The position numbers were made by a program, and so were the translations under genes. A stretch of 64,000 nucleotides of DNA, taken from Alphaproteobacteria bacterium (GTDB taxonomy: Bacteria; Pseudomonadota; Alphaproteobacteria; UBA6615). This document shows positions 53,021 to 62,815 of this stretch, one piece after another (position 1 is the first letter of the stretch; the number at the start of each line of letters is the position of its first letter). The notes under the pieces are model-generated. The model saw only the letters and a program-made list of their open reading frames with translations. It did not search any database and was not told the DNA's origin. Location of the stretch: positions 1-64,000 of the forward strand of contig SHWB01000001.1 in assembly GCA_009691025.1 (NCBI GenBank), given 5' to 3'.

Positions 53021-53069
53021 CCGAAAAATAGTACTCCCAGCCATGCGCATAGCGCATGGCTGGGAGTAC
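53021..53069 (-). terminator. Strong Rho-independent terminator of the LysR gene
   Basis: GTACTCCCAGCCATGCGC and GCGCATGGCTGGGAGTAC form a perfect 18-bp stem with a 3-nt loop (53031-53069). On the minus strand the stem is followed by TATTTTTCGG. It lies about 60 bp past the stop of the LysR gene. Confidence 0.85.
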
Positions 53070-53128
53070 GCCAATCCGCTCCGCGTCATGCGGTTGCAGC
53101 GGGCGGCCCAACGGAGCCCGCAGATGTC

Positions 53129-54028
53129 TCAGAAACGGGTTTCCGCCACCTTGCGCAGCAGGAAGTCTCGGAAAACCGCGATACGCTGCGAGTTGCGCAA
53201 CTCCTCCGGGTAGACGAAGAAGGCTGCATAGGACGGCCCCTCCATCTCCGGAAGCACACGTACCAGAGTGCGCGCCTCGCGGGCGAGGAAGTCGGGCAGG
53301 GCGGCGATGCCGACCCCTAGTTCCACGGCCCGGAAGATACCGTAAAGGTTGTTGAGTAGCAGAACCGGCCGGATTGGCTCGTTGGCCTGGCACTGGGCGG
53401 CCTCGAGCAGCCAGTTGACGGTCGGGACCGGGCGCCGCACGTCCTCGCCATAGCCGATCAGGCGGTGTCGTGGCAGGTCGGAGACCCGCTCAGGCATGCC
53501 GTACTGCTTGATATAGTCCGGTGCGGCGAAGATGTGGGTGTGCACCTGCGCCAGCCGGCGCTGCACGAGGTTGTGCTGCGTCGGCGGCGTCAGGCGGATG
53601 GCGCAGTCAGCCTGTCGCATCGACAGGTCCAACTCCTCGTCGATGGTGATCACCGTGACCTGGATGTCGGGGTAGAGGTCTAGGAACTCGTGGATGCGGG
53701 GCGTCAGCCACAGCGAGCCGAGGCCGACGGTGGTGGAGATTTTCAGCGGTCCCTGGGGGTGCTCCTGCGATTCCGTCAGCAGAGCCTCGACCATCGACAG
53801 CTTGTGGAAGACGTCATGCACGGTCCGGTAGAGCATCTCGCCCTGCTCGGTGAGGATCAGGCCGCGCGCATGACGGTGGAACATGGTGCAGCCGAGCGAT
53901 TCCTCGAGGGCACCGACCTGCCGGCTGACTGCCGATTGCGATAGGTGCAGCGCCTCGCCGGCATGCGTGAAGCTGCCCGCTTCCGCAACCGCGTGGAAGA
54001 CGCGCAGCTTGTCCCAGTCCATTGGCAT
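53129..54028 (-). CDS. LysR-family transcriptional regulator
   Basis: This 299-aa regulator has an N-terminal winged helix-turn-helix (LRVFHAVAEAGSFTHAGEALHLSQSAVSRQVGALE) and a periplasmic-binding-like effector domain. A second possible start is Met3 (54022). It lies downstream of trxB in the same direction, an arrangement common in alphaproteobacteria, and may respond to redox state, which is inference. A strong terminator follows it. Confidence 0.92.
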   Translation of the reverse strand: MPMDWDKLRVFHAVAEAGSFTHAGEALHLSQSAVSRQVGALEESLGCTMFHRHARGLILTEQGEMLYRTVHDVFHKLSMVEALLTESQEHPQGPLKISTTVGLGSLWLTPRIHEFLDLYPDIQVTVITIDEELDLSMRQADCAIRLTPPTQHNLVQRRLAQVHTHIFAAPDYIKQYGMPERVSDLPRHRLIGYGEDVRRPVPTVNWLLEAAQCQANEPIRPVLLLNNLYGIFRAVELGVGIAALPDFLAREARTLVRVLPEMEGPSYAAFFVYPEELRNSQRIAVFRDFLLRKVAETRF

Positions 54029-54188
54029 GTTTGGAACGGCTCTGCCCTCCCGACGGCGCGCAACCCCCGTGCCGAACGCCTAGATAGTATGCGTGGCGCG
54101 CATGTGAAAGCGTAACCGTGGCGGGTTTTCGGCAGGTGTAAAAGCAGGGCGGGTCGAACCGGGATTCCGATACCGCAGTACTGCGGGA

Positions 54189-55154
54189 TCACTCCGCGGC
54201 GGCGCGATGATCTTCCTCGGTGGCGAGGAAGCGCTCGGCTTCCAGCGCGGCCATGCATCCCATGCCGGCGGCCGTCACGGCCTGGCGGAAGACCTTGTCC
54301 TTGACGTCGCCGGCGGCGAACACGCCTGGCACGTTGGTCGCCGTCGAATCCGGCTGGGTCAGCAGATAGCCATCGGCGTCGATGCCCAGCTTGCCACGGA
54401 ATATGGCCGTATTGGGATCGTGGCCGATGGCTACGAACAGGCCGTGACAGCGCACGTCCTGCGTCGCGCCGGTCTTGACGTTCTTCAAGCGCACGCCAGT
54501 CACGCCACGCGGCGCCTCGGCGCCGAGCACCTCGTTGACCACCACATCCCAGATCATCGCGACTTTCGGATTGCGGAACAGCCGGTCCTGGCCGATCTTC
54601 TCGGCGCGCAGGCAATCGCGGCGATGAACCAGCGTCACCTTGCTGGCGAAATTGGTGAGGAACAGCGCCTCTTCGACGGCGGTGTTGCCGCCGCCGACCA
54701 CCACGACCTCCTTGCCCCGGTAGAAGAAGCCGTCGCAGGTGGCGCAGGCCGAGACGCCGAAGCCTTGGAAATGCTGTTCCGACGGCAGGCCCAGCCAGCG
54801 CGCCGACGCGCCCGTGGCGATGACCAGCGTGTCGGCGAGGTAGATGTCGCCGGAATCGCCCTCGCAGCGGAACGGCCGGTGCGTCAGGTCGACGTCAACG
54901 ATGATGTCGTTGTGGATGGTCGTGCCGACATGCTCGGCCTGCTTGACCATCTGCTCCATCAGCCACGGGCCCTGGATGGGCTCGGCGAAGCCCGGATAGT
55001 TCTCGACCTCGGTCGTGATGGTCAGCTGGCCGCCGGGCTGCAGGCCCTGCATCATCACCGGCTTGAGGTTGGCGCGCGCTGCATAGATCGCCGCCGTGCA
55101 GCCGGCCGCGCCGGAGCCGAGGATCAGGATGCGGGCGTGGTGCGTCTCGCTCAT
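54189..55154 (-). CDS. trxB: Thioredoxin-disulfide reductase
   Basis: This 321-aa low-molecular-weight TrxB has the FAD site ILGSGAAGCTAAIYAARA, redox centre CATC (C137, C140) in SACATCDGFFYRG, NADPH site VVVGGGNTAVEEAL and C-terminal FAD motif GVFAAGDVKDKVFRQAVTAAG. It reduces thioredoxin and indirectly could feed electrons to the thioredoxin-fold selenoprotein at 9 kb, which is inference. Confidence 0.96.
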   Translation of the reverse strand: MSETHHARILILGSGAAGCTAAIYAARANLKPVMMQGLQPGGQLTITTEVENYPGFAEPIQGPWLMEQMVKQAEHVGTTIHNDIIVDVDLTHRPFRCEGDSGDIYLADTLVIATGASARWLGLPSEQHFQGFGVSACATCDGFFYRGKEVVVVGGGNTAVEEALFLTNFASKVTLVHRRDCLRAEKIGQDRLFRNPKVAMIWDVVVNEVLGAEAPRGVTGVRLKNVKTGATQDVRCHGLFVAIGHDPNTAIFRGKLGIDADGYLLTQPDSTATNVPGVFAAGDVKDKVFRQAVTAAGMGCMAALEAERFLATEEDHRAAAE

Positions 55155-55250
55155 GGCCGGACTCGCAGGCAGAAGGGGAAGCGCCGCTTCTAGATAAGGG
55201 TGCGGCGGGGGGCTGGCAACCGGCGGCGCGGGGCCGCCGGTGCCGTGCCA

Positions 55251-55925
55251 TCACAGGGCGTGTGCGTGGTCGCGCAGATAGGCCGCCACGCCGGCCGCGT
55301 CCGGCTTCATGCTCGCCGAGACCTTGCGCCATCCGGCAGGGCAGACTTCGCCATGCTCCTCATGGAATTGCAGAGCGTCGAGGATGCGCACCGCCTCGTC
55401 GGCGTCGCGGCCGAGCGGCAGGTCGTTGACGATCTGCTGGCGCACCACGCCATCGCGGTCGATGACGAAGGTGCCGCGAAGCGCCACCGCGCCGCCGGTC
55501 AGCACGCCGTAGTCGCGCGAGATCGACTTGGTGACGTTGGCGACGAGCGGGAAGTCGACCGCGCCGGGCCCGCCGCGCTCGACCGGCGTCTCGCGCCAGG
55601 CATGGTGCGCGAACTGGCTGTCGATCGACACGCCGACCAGCTTCGCGCCGCGCTCGGCCAGCGCGCCGACGCGGGCGTTGTAGCCGAGGGTCTCCGACGG
55701 GCAGACGAAGGTGAAGTCGAGCAACCAGAAGAAGACGACGCCGTAGCTGCCGTCCAGCCACTTGCCAAGGTTGAACGCCTCGTCGATGGAGCCGTCGGGC
55801 AGCACCGCGGCGGCGGTGAAATCGGGGGCCTTGCGGCCGAAAAGATTGTCGTAGCCTTCAGGTCGATCTGGAGCGTCCGCCGGCCATACACGTCGAGGCC
55901 ACCCTGCCCCTCCACGTCTAAACAT
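55251..55925 (-). CDS. 2-Cys peroxiredoxin (AhpC/TSA family), start codon uncertain
   Basis: This AhpC-type peroxiredoxin has peroxidatic C75 in FTFVCPSET, the catalytic Thr position changed to Ser, and resolving C195 in GEVCPAGW. The domain begins at NLFGRKAPDFTAAAVLPDGS, but no ATG, GTG or TTG occurs at that point; the only in-frame ATG (55925) adds about 27 unusual residues and has no ribosome site. Homologues start Met-x-N-L, so the native start (now TAC GAC AAT) may have been lost. Otherwise complete, 224 aa as tracked. Confidence 0.8.
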   Translation of the reverse strand: MFRRGGAGWPRRVWPADAPDRPEGYDNLFGRKAPDFTAAAVLPDGSIDEAFNLGKWLDGSYGVVFFWLLDFTFVCPSETLGYNARVGALAERGAKLVGVSIDSQFAHHAWRETPVERGGPGAVDFPLVANVTKSISRDYGVLTGGAVALRGTFVIDRDGVVRQQIVNDLPLGRDADEAVRILDALQFHEEHGEVCPAGWRKVSASMKPDAAGVAAYLRDHAHAL

Positions 55926-55964
55926 AGGGGAGGGCGGGGTGGCGGTGTTACCGGCAGGGGCCCC

Positions 55965-56802
55965 CTACTTCGCCGGCAGGCTCCGCAGATAAGCGACGAT
56001 GGCGTCGAGGTCGGCCGGGGCGATGTTGGCGTAGTAGGGGATACCCATCGGCGGCAGCAGCTTGCTGCCGTCCGGCCGCACGCCCTTGGTGATGGCCGTC
56101 TTCACCTGCGCGTCGGTCCATTTGCCGATGCCGGTCGGGGTGATGTTGGAAGCGACACTGACGCCCCACGGGCCCTTGAACTGCATGCCGCCGGCGCCGA
56201 GGCTGCCGGCGAGGTCCGGCGCCCCTTGCGGGCCGGGGGTCGAGTGGCATTCGGTGCAATGGCCGGCCGGGCTGGCGAGATAGGCGCCGTAGGCGAGCTT
56301 GTAGGCGCGGTTTGGCTCCGGCACCGCGGCCACCGGCGAGCCGTAATTCGGCGGCAGCGGCACGTTGTATTTAGACTTGTCTGGGGTGTTCTTCACGGGC
56401 TCCGAATGGCGCAGATAGGCCACAATTGCCGCGCTGTCCCCATCCGATAGGCCACGGTAGAGACCGATCGGCATGGGCGGGCCGATGATCGTGCCGTCGG
56501 GCCGCCTGCCCTCGCGGATGGAGGCGACGATCTGGGCGTCCGTCCAGCCGCCGATGCCGGTCTGCACGTCCGGCGTGATGTTCGGCGCGACGGCGACGAA
56601 GGCCGGCGATTCGTCGAACACCAGCCCGCCGGCCAGCTCCATGCCAGGCACCGGCCAGTTCGGCCCGGCGGCGTGTGCAATTGCCGCAGGCGACGATGGA
56701 CTTCATCAGGTAGGTGCCGCGCTCCAGCGGCGTCTCGGCCGCCGCGCCCGAGGCGACGGCGGCCAGCGCGACGGCGCCGGCAAATACGCGATTGATCGCC
56801 AT
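55965..56802 (-). pseudogene. Diheme cytochrome c gene with single-base deletion at the first CXXCH
   Basis: ATG 56802 opens a signal peptide (VFAGAVALAAVASGAAAE) and GTYLMKSIVACGNC; then one C is missing (TGC-AC instead of TGC-CAC near 56676), destroying the haem His. In the corrected frame the protein continues PGMELAGGLVFDESPAF and reaches the second haem site HCTECHSTPGP and NITPTGIGKWTDAQVKTAI to the end (about 279 aa). It resembles the cytochrome subunits of membrane alcohol dehydrogenases. The frame 55965..56651 is intact. Confidence 0.82.
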
Positions 56803-56927
56803 GGAACTCTCCCCTTCCGCGACGCCGGCTGCCGACCGGCGACGCCTTCCCCGTGACTGAATCGAATGGTCCGGCGCGATTTATCCGCGCCTTCGAGCGT
56901 CGTGCAAGGGGTTGTGCGCGGGTCGCC

Positions 56928-58037
<1,110 letters not shown>

Positions 58038-58116
58038 GTCTCTCTCATGCGTTACGGACGACGCATCGAGTTTGGCAAGCGGTCGTCGTGCCGCGCAAGC
58101 GCGGCGGCGGGCCGCG

Positions 58117-58860
58117 TCAGTGCGTACCGCCCAGCTTGCGGGCGTAGAGGGCGAAGATCTTCGTCCACGCCGCCTCGGCCGCGTCGGCGTGGTAGTCGCC
58201 GCGCCGCTTGGGGAACTGGAAGCCGTGCACCGTGCCGGGGAAGGTCTCGATCTCGTATTTCAGCCTGGCCGCGACGAAGGCGGTGCGCAGCGTGGGTACC
58301 ACGGTGTCCGGCACGGTGTGGTCGGTCTCGGCGAAGGCGCAGTACAGCTCGGCTTTCACCGTGCCGGCTAGCCTGTGCGGCGAGTCCGGCGCGTCGGTCG
58401 CCATGCCGACGCCATAGAGTGTCGCCCCGGCGACGAATTCGTCGGGATGATGGCCGACCGCGCCGAGGACGTATTGCCCGGACATGCACCAGCCGATGGC
58501 GGCGCTGCGCCCGTGTTGCAGGTCGTCGCGCCCGCGCATCCATTCGACGAGGGCGCGCGTATCGGCGGCGACCGAGGCGTTGTCGATGGTCGTCATCGCG
58601 CTGAGGAAGACCTTCAGCATCGCCGCGTCGCGGTTGGGCACGTCGAAGCGCAGCCGGCCGAGCTTCCAGTAGAGGTCGGGCAGAAGCACGGCGTAGCCGT
58701 GGCCGGCGATGCGGCTGGCGAAGTCGCGCAGCTCCTCGCGGATGCCCGGCGCGTCCATGTACATGACCACGCAGGGCAGGCGGCCGGCGCCTTCGGGCTT
58801 GCAGAAGAACGCGGGGATGGTGGCGCCGTCGCGCGGGATGGCGATGTCGGACTCGATCAT
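58117..58860 (-). CDS. Dienelactone hydrolase family protein, copy 1
   Basis: This 247-aa alpha/beta hydrolase has nucleophile Cys in IGWCMSGQY, oxyanion region YMDAPGIREELRDF, acid in CAFAETDHTVP and His in TFPGTVHGFQFP, the Cys-Asp-His triad of dienelactone hydrolases. ATG 58860 starts IESDIAIPRDGA. It is paralogous and adjacent (23 bp) to the next gene upstream. Confidence 0.9.
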   Translation of the reverse strand: MIESDIAIPRDGATIPAFFCKPEGAGRLPCVVMYMDAPGIREELRDFASRIAGHGYAVLLPDLYWKLGRLRFDVPNRDAAMLKVFLSAMTTIDNASVAADTRALVEWMRGRDDLQHGRSAAIGWCMSGQYVLGAVGHHPDEFVAGATLYGVGMATDAPDSPHRLAGTVKAELYCAFAETDHTVPDTVVPTLRTAFVAARLKYEIETFPGTVHGFQFPKRRGDYHADAAEAAWTKIFALYARKLGGTH

Positions 58861-58883
58861 GGTGATTCTCCGGTGCGGGCGCC

Positions 58884-59645
58884 CTATTGCGCGGCGGCGG
58901 CGACAGCCTTGCCCTGCAGGCGGCGGCCGAAGAGGGCGAAGATCTTCTCCCAGGCGCGCTCGGCGGCGTCCTTGCTGTAGACCGCCGTGCGCTCGGGGAA
59001 CTGGAAGCCGTGCTCGGTGCCGGGGAAATCCTCGATCTCGAACCCAGTCTTCGCCGCCGTCAGCGCCGCGCGCAGATCTGGCACGACATTGGCTGTCACC
59101 CAGCGATCGTGCTCGGCGAAGGCGCAGTAGAGCCCGGCCTCGATGCGCGGCGCGAGCAGATGCGGCGAGTCCGGCTTGTCCGTCACCATCGCCACGCCGT
59201 AGAGCGTCGCCGCGGCGCCCACCTCCTCGGCAATCTCGCCGGCGGCGGCGAGCGTGAACGAGCCCGACATGCACCAGCCGACGATGCCCTTGGGCGTGCG
59301 CGCGACATCCTTGCGCTCGCGTGCCCAGGCCAGCACGGCGCGCGTGTCGGCCACGACCCGGGAGTTGGTCAGCGTGCGCATGGAGGCGAAGATCACCTCG
59401 CTCATCGCCTCGTCGCGCCGCGCGAGGTCGAATCGCACGCGTCCGATGCGCCAGTATAGATCGGGGAGCATCACGGCATAGCCCTGGCCGGCGATGCGGC
59501 GGGCGAAATTGCGTAGCTCCTCGCGGATGCCGGGCGCGTCCATGTGCATGATGACGCCCGGGAACGGCCCATCGCCGTCCGGCCGGCAGAATAAGGTGGG
59601 GATGGTGGTGCCGTCCGTGGGAACGGCGGTTTCGAATTCGAGCAT
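58884..59645 (-). CDS. Dienelactone hydrolase family protein, copy 2
   Basis: This 253-aa tandem paralogue of copy 1 has nucleophile GWCMSGSF, MDAPGIREELRNFARRIAGQGYAV, acid AFAEHDRWV and His FPGTEHGFQFPE. GCGGAGGAGGACACGCC precedes ATG 59645. Its first eight codons are duplicated at the start of the hicA remnant 0.5 kb away. Together with frmA and the cytochrome it forms a small oxidative-detoxification neighbourhood. Confidence 0.9.
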   Translation of the reverse strand: MLEFETAVPTDGTTIPTLFCRPDGDGPFPGVIMHMDAPGIREELRNFARRIAGQGYAVMLPDLYWRIGRVRFDLARRDEAMSEVIFASMRTLTNSRVVADTRAVLAWARERKDVARTPKGIVGWCMSGSFTLAAAGEIAEEVGAAATLYGVAMVTDKPDSPHLLAPRIEAGLYCAFAEHDRWVTANVVPDLRAALTAAKTGFEIEDFPGTEHGFQFPERTAVYSKDAAERAWEKIFALFGRRLQGKAVAAAAQ

Positions 59646-59646
59646 G
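59623..59646. repeat. 24-bp direct repeat, copy A (start of DLH copy 2); copy B at 60180-60203
   Basis: ACGGCGGTTTCGAATTCGAGCATG occurs identically at 59623-59646 and 60180-60203 in the same orientation. It covers the first codons (MLEFETAV) of the dienelactone hydrolase and of the hicA chimera. It probably mediated or resulted from recombination between the two sites. Confidence 0.85.
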
Positions 59647-59720
59647 GCGTGTCCTCCTCCGCGTTTCGCGGATCGTTTGTCGAGGCAATCATCGGTCGAC
59701 CATGCCGGGGAAGGGCAGGA

Positions 59721-60071
59721 TCACGCGCTCGCGTCTTCCCGGTCGAGGTACCGGCGCAAGGCGTCCGTAACGACGGCGTTGAGATTGAGACCTTTACGAG
59801 TGGCGAACAGGGCGTCCCGGCGATGAATATCCCGGCCGGGACGGACGTTGAAACTGCCCTTCAGAGGCACGTCTGGCTTTCGTGGCTGCGCGGCACAAAG
59901 GTCTAGGTAGTCGTCGACTGCCTCGCGAAACTCCTGCTTCAGACTTCGTGCATTTGTACCCTCGTAGGTGACCAGGTCACGAATGAACTCCAGGCGGCTA
60001 TGGAAAACCTCGTCGGCATCGCTGAATCAGATCTAGCCATAGTAGCCTTTGTATTCGAGCAGATCGCTCAT
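59721..60071 (-). pseudogene. hicB: HicB-family antitoxin with TAG and TGA
   Basis: ATG 60071 opens MSDLLEYKGYYG, then TAG (60033-60035), Ile, TGA (60027-60029), and FSDADEVFHSRLEFIRDL, SLKQEFREAVDDYLDLCA, PLKGSFNVRPGRDIHRRDALFA, LNLNAVVTDALRRYLD in one frame to TGA 59721. This is the HicB partial-RNase fold followed by a ribbon-helix-helix. YGSIxFS is the expected motif at the stops. Its ATG overlaps the hicA stop (ATGA). Confidence 0.82.
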
Positions 60072-60202
60072 ATCAGTCCGCTTTGCGTCAGTAATCTGAG
60101 TACATCATCGACGACATAGGCACGAACGATGTTGCCCGGGTGTGGCTTGTGCAGTACGATCAGCGGCGCCGTTGCGTGCACGGCGGTTTCGAATTCGAGC
60201 AT
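60068..60202 (-). pseudogene. hicA: HicA-like toxin fragment fused to the start of a dienelactone hydrolase
   Basis: The 44-codon frame reads MLEFETAV (identical to the start of the hydrolase 0.5 kb away), then HATAPLIVLHKPHPGNIVRAY and LRLLTQSGLI. The second part resembles the C-terminal half of HicA toxins (HKPHxGN...L...L...AGL) and precedes hicB as expected. The N-terminal half of HicA is replaced. It is unlikely to be an active toxin. Confidence 0.6.
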
Positions 60203-60282
60203 GAATGTTTCCTCTCCCGCCAAGCGTTGGCCTTGTCGTTGGGGGGAGAATAGCGTGACCCATGCCATCCGCACGACCGAAA

Positions 60283-60318
60283 CCATCCCCCGTTCGCGGG
60301 GGAGGGTAGGGTGGGGGT
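60283..60318. repeat. Palindromic GGGGGAGGG repeat, copy 2
   Basis: CCCCCGTTCGCGGGGG followed by AGGGTAGGGTGGGGGTG matches the repeat at 60740-60790. It flanks the DUF559 gene on its 3' side, the other copy on its 5' side. Confidence 0.65.
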
Positions 60319-60344
60319 GCTACCTGCTACCACGGTGATCTTGT

Positions 60345-60698
60345 TCAAGCTCCAACCGTATCGCCTCGACCACCCCCCGCGACATTTGCCAGCACTTCGT
60401 TGTTCCAGAAACTCAGGACGCGTAGGCCTTGAGATTCCAGCCAAGCAGTACGGTTCGTATCGGCAGCTTCCTGCGTCGCGTGCTGGCCTCCGTCGATCTC
60501 GGTGACGAGACCTGCCTCAACGCACAGGAAGTCCACGATGAACGGCCCGACCGGCGTCTGACGGCGGAACCGATAGCCAGCCAGTTGCCGTTGCCGCAGA
60601 TGGCGCCACAGTGCGCGCTCCGCGTCCGTCGGGTGGCGACGCAGGTCGCGTGCACGCCCGACCAGCGTGTCGACCGGACGGGGGCGTGGCGGCTCCAT
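60345..60698 (-). CDS. DUF559 (Vsr-like endonuclease fold) protein, C-terminus frameshifted
   Basis: This 117-aa protein has LRRHPTDAERALWRHLRQRQLAGYRFRRQ, VGPFIVDFLCVEAGLVTEIDGGQH and LRVLSFWNNEVLANV, the DUF559 core with restriction-endonuclease-like D-ExD/Q-H residues. The usual ending NNEVLxNxxGVxExIxxxL is reached only if one G of a six-G run near 60366 is removed; the protein would then read VVEAIRLELE and end at 60320. It is flanked by two copies of a palindromic repeat, hinting at mobility. Confidence 0.8.
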   Translation of the reverse strand: MEPPRPRPVDTLVGRARDLRRHPTDAERALWRHLRQRQLAGYRFRRQTPVGPFIVDFLCVEAGLVTEIDGGQHATQEAADTNRTAWLESQGLRVLSFWNNEVLANVAGGGRGDTVGA

Positions 60699-60739
60699 GC
60701 CGGCAGATTGCCACAGATTTCGGCCGAGCGTCTCGGGAG

Positions 60740-60790
60740 CACCCCCACCCCACCCTCCCCCGCTTGCGGGGGAGGGTGGGGTGGGGGTGT
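60740..60790. repeat. Long perfect palindrome of the GGGGGAGGG family, copy 3
   Basis: CACCCCCACCCCACCCTCCCC and GGGGAGGGTGGGGTGGGGGTG are perfect 21-bp arms around CGCTTGCG, which itself can pair. It is located between the DUF559 gene and the large unknown gene. G-rich runs on one strand could also form a quadruplex. Confidence 0.8.
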
Positions 60791-60809
60791 TGGCAGCGCG
60801 CTAGATTTC

Positions 60810-62804
60810 TCAGAACCCGAACATATGATCGAGGCTGAAAGCGCCGCCGCCCTTCGTTTCGAGGCCGTGATAGCCGAACAGGCGGCAGGTCGTGTCGCGG
60901 ATCAGCACATAGGCGCTGCCGGCGCCGTTATTGGCGATGGCCGCGCGGCGCTCGGTCTCGTCGAACATTTCCGAGACCGTGAATAGGCGCGAGCCGCTGC
61001 ATGGAATGGCGATGTAGCGCGCCGCCACCTCGCGGCCGGCGCCGTCGTGCAGCGCGAGGCGGGTCTGCGAGTTCGCGTGCCACGGCGTCGAGGCCGGATA
61101 GATGAGCTGGCATAGGGTTTCCGCGCCGACGCTGCTGTCGGCCGGGTCGGCGCCGAGGCCGAGGCCGGGGGCGGCGCGCAGGAACAGCCGCGTCGACAGG
61201 CCGGGCGGCCGGCCGACATATGATTGCGGCTCGCCCGCGAAGGTCAGCACGGTGTTGAAGACATGCGCGCCGAAGCTGGTCTCGGCGATGTGGCCGCTCG
61301 CCCGGTCCTCGTAGCGGAACAGGCCGTGCAGCCAGCCATCGACGCCGCGCTGGGCCGCCGTGCCGCCGGCGCTGAAATCGTAGACCATCTCCATATGGCC
61401 GCGGAAACCGGCCGGCGCACCGGGGAACAGATCGTCGAACTCGACCGCGACGCTGTCGCGCCGTCGCAGCTCGCCGAGCGCGCGCCGCGCCACCTCGGTG
61501 CCGGCGCTGTCGTAGACGATGACGGTAACGGGCAGGTGGTCCTGGCTGCGCGCCATCGGCGTGATCAGCGCCGTCGAGCGCCAGCGGTCGCGCGGCAGCA
61601 CCGGCGCTGGCAGGATGTAGCCCTTGCCGAGCGTGGCGCCGAGCGCGGCAATGCGCAGATCGGGTTCGAGGTCGGTGCGCTCGACATTGGGATGGGCGAT
61701 GCGCAGGCGGGCGGGCGGTCCCGCCTGCGCGATCTCGTAGCGCGGCCGCACGAAATGCTTGCCGGCGCGGATCTCGATCTGCGCCGGCCAGGCGAGGCCG
61801 GGCAGCAGCGCCGCGACATCGAGCGCGGCGGTGCCGAAGGCCGGCACCGCGCGGTCGAGGAAGGCGGCCTTGCCGTCCTCGCCCATCGGGTTGAGGCCGA
61901 TGGCGCCGGCGGGGATCGGGCAGGGGTGGCTGTTCTGCACCCACAGCACGACGCGCTCGCCCACGGCCGGTGCCGGCAGTCCGGCGTAGAAATCGGCCGG
62001 CCAGGCATTGGCGTCATGGGTGCAGGACAGCACCGTGCCGTCCTCGCCATAGGTGTCGAGGGCGTATTTGACGATGTCGTGGCCGGCGACGCCGATGGCG
62101 TGGATGAACAATTGCCCGGTGAAGTCCGCGAGGCCGAAGCGGCGGCGCACGGCGCGGCTGTCGATCGCCACGCCGGCCGGGGAATCGGGTAGCGCCTCTT
62201 CCCATTCGGCCAGCCGCATGCCGTCCGCGCCGAGCAATTGCAGCCACAGGCGCACGCCGCGTGCCTTGTAGCCGTGCCAGTAATTGGCGGTGACCACGCG
62301 CGTGTGATGCGCCGTGGGGCCGGAGCCCGTGTCGCGGAAGAAGGCGAAGTTGGTGGCGAAGTTGAGATTGTGCAGGTAGGTGCCCGGCACGGTCAGCTTC
62401 GCGTCGGGCAGCCGCATGGCGTCGAGCGTCACCACTTCGCAGCCCGCCGGCACGATGTGGCGGACATGCGCGACGATGGTGCCGGCGTCGAAGGCGACGA
62501 CGAGCAAGGCCGTCACCTTCGCCCGCGCCAGCACCGTCACCGGCTCGGCATTGCGGCCGAGCAGTTTCTCGCCGATGCGCGCGACGTCCTGCACGAAGAC
62601 ATGGGCGAGTTCGAGGCCGGCGAGGGGGTGCAGTGCCGCGAATGGCACGGCGAAGCCCAGCGGGTCGTAGACGCCGACCGGTCCGGCGGCGGCGAGGCGC
62701 GCGATCATCGCCCCGGCCTGCGCGGCGACCGCGGGATGGCCGGCCGCCTTGAAGAAGGAATAGCCGCCGCTGCGGTTGGAGAAGGTTTCGATGTCGAGGG
62801 CCAT
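60810..62804 (-). CDS. Large protein of unknown function (664 aa)
   Basis: ATG 62804 (MALDIETFSNRSGG) starts a 664-aa soluble protein without signal peptide or membrane segments. An N-terminal alpha/beta part (about 1-110; LGFAVPFAALHPLAGLELAHVFVQDV) precedes beta-rich sequence with FAFFRDTGSGPTAHHTRVVTANYW, ITPMARSQDHLPVTVIVYD and AETSFGAHVFNTVLTFAGE. I do not recognise the family. It is followed by (upstream on the minus strand) a 2OG-Fe(II) oxygenase separated by 11 bp, so they share a transcript. Confidence 0.82.
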   Translation of the reverse strand: MALDIETFSNRSGGYSFFKAAGHPAVAAQAGAMIARLAAAGPVGVYDPLGFAVPFAALHPLAGLELAHVFVQDVARIGEKLLGRNAEPVTVLARAKVTALLVVAFDAGTIVAHVRHIVPAGCEVVTLDAMRLPDAKLTVPGTYLHNLNFATNFAFFRDTGSGPTAHHTRVVTANYWHGYKARGVRLWLQLLGADGMRLAEWEEALPDSPAGVAIDSRAVRRRFGLADFTGQLFIHAIGVAGHDIVKYALDTYGEDGTVLSCTHDANAWPADFYAGLPAPAVGERVVLWVQNSHPCPIPAGAIGLNPMGEDGKAAFLDRAVPAFGTAALDVAALLPGLAWPAQIEIRAGKHFVRPRYEIAQAGPPARLRIAHPNVERTDLEPDLRIAALGATLGKGYILPAPVLPRDRWRSTALITPMARSQDHLPVTVIVYDSAGTEVARRALGELRRRDSVAVEFDDLFPGAPAGFRGHMEMVYDFSAGGTAAQRGVDGWLHGLFRYEDRASGHIAETSFGAHVFNTVLTFAGEPQSYVGRPPGLSTRLFLRAAPGLGLGADPADSSVGAETLCQLIYPASTPWHANSQTRLALHDGAGREVAARYIAIPCSGSRLFTVSEMFDETERRAAIANNGAGSAYVLIRDTTCRLFGYHGLETKGGGAFSLDHMFGF

Positions 62805-62815
62805 CGCTGCCGCCG

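Larger units (their letters stand above)
52813..53128. other. 316-bp intergenic region rich in hairpins, no gene
   Basis: Between convergent msrP and LysR genes the sequence holds at least four inverted repeats: two terminator-like ones listed separately, GTGCGATGAA/TTCATCGCAC (about 52921-52958), and GGTGCCG/CGGCACC (about 52963-52981). No coding frame is convincing. Confidence 0.6.

Noticed and set aside
60027-60029. TGA in hicB as a selenocysteine codon
   Set aside because: It lies two codons after a TAG in a non-redox antitoxin; no Cys is expected there.
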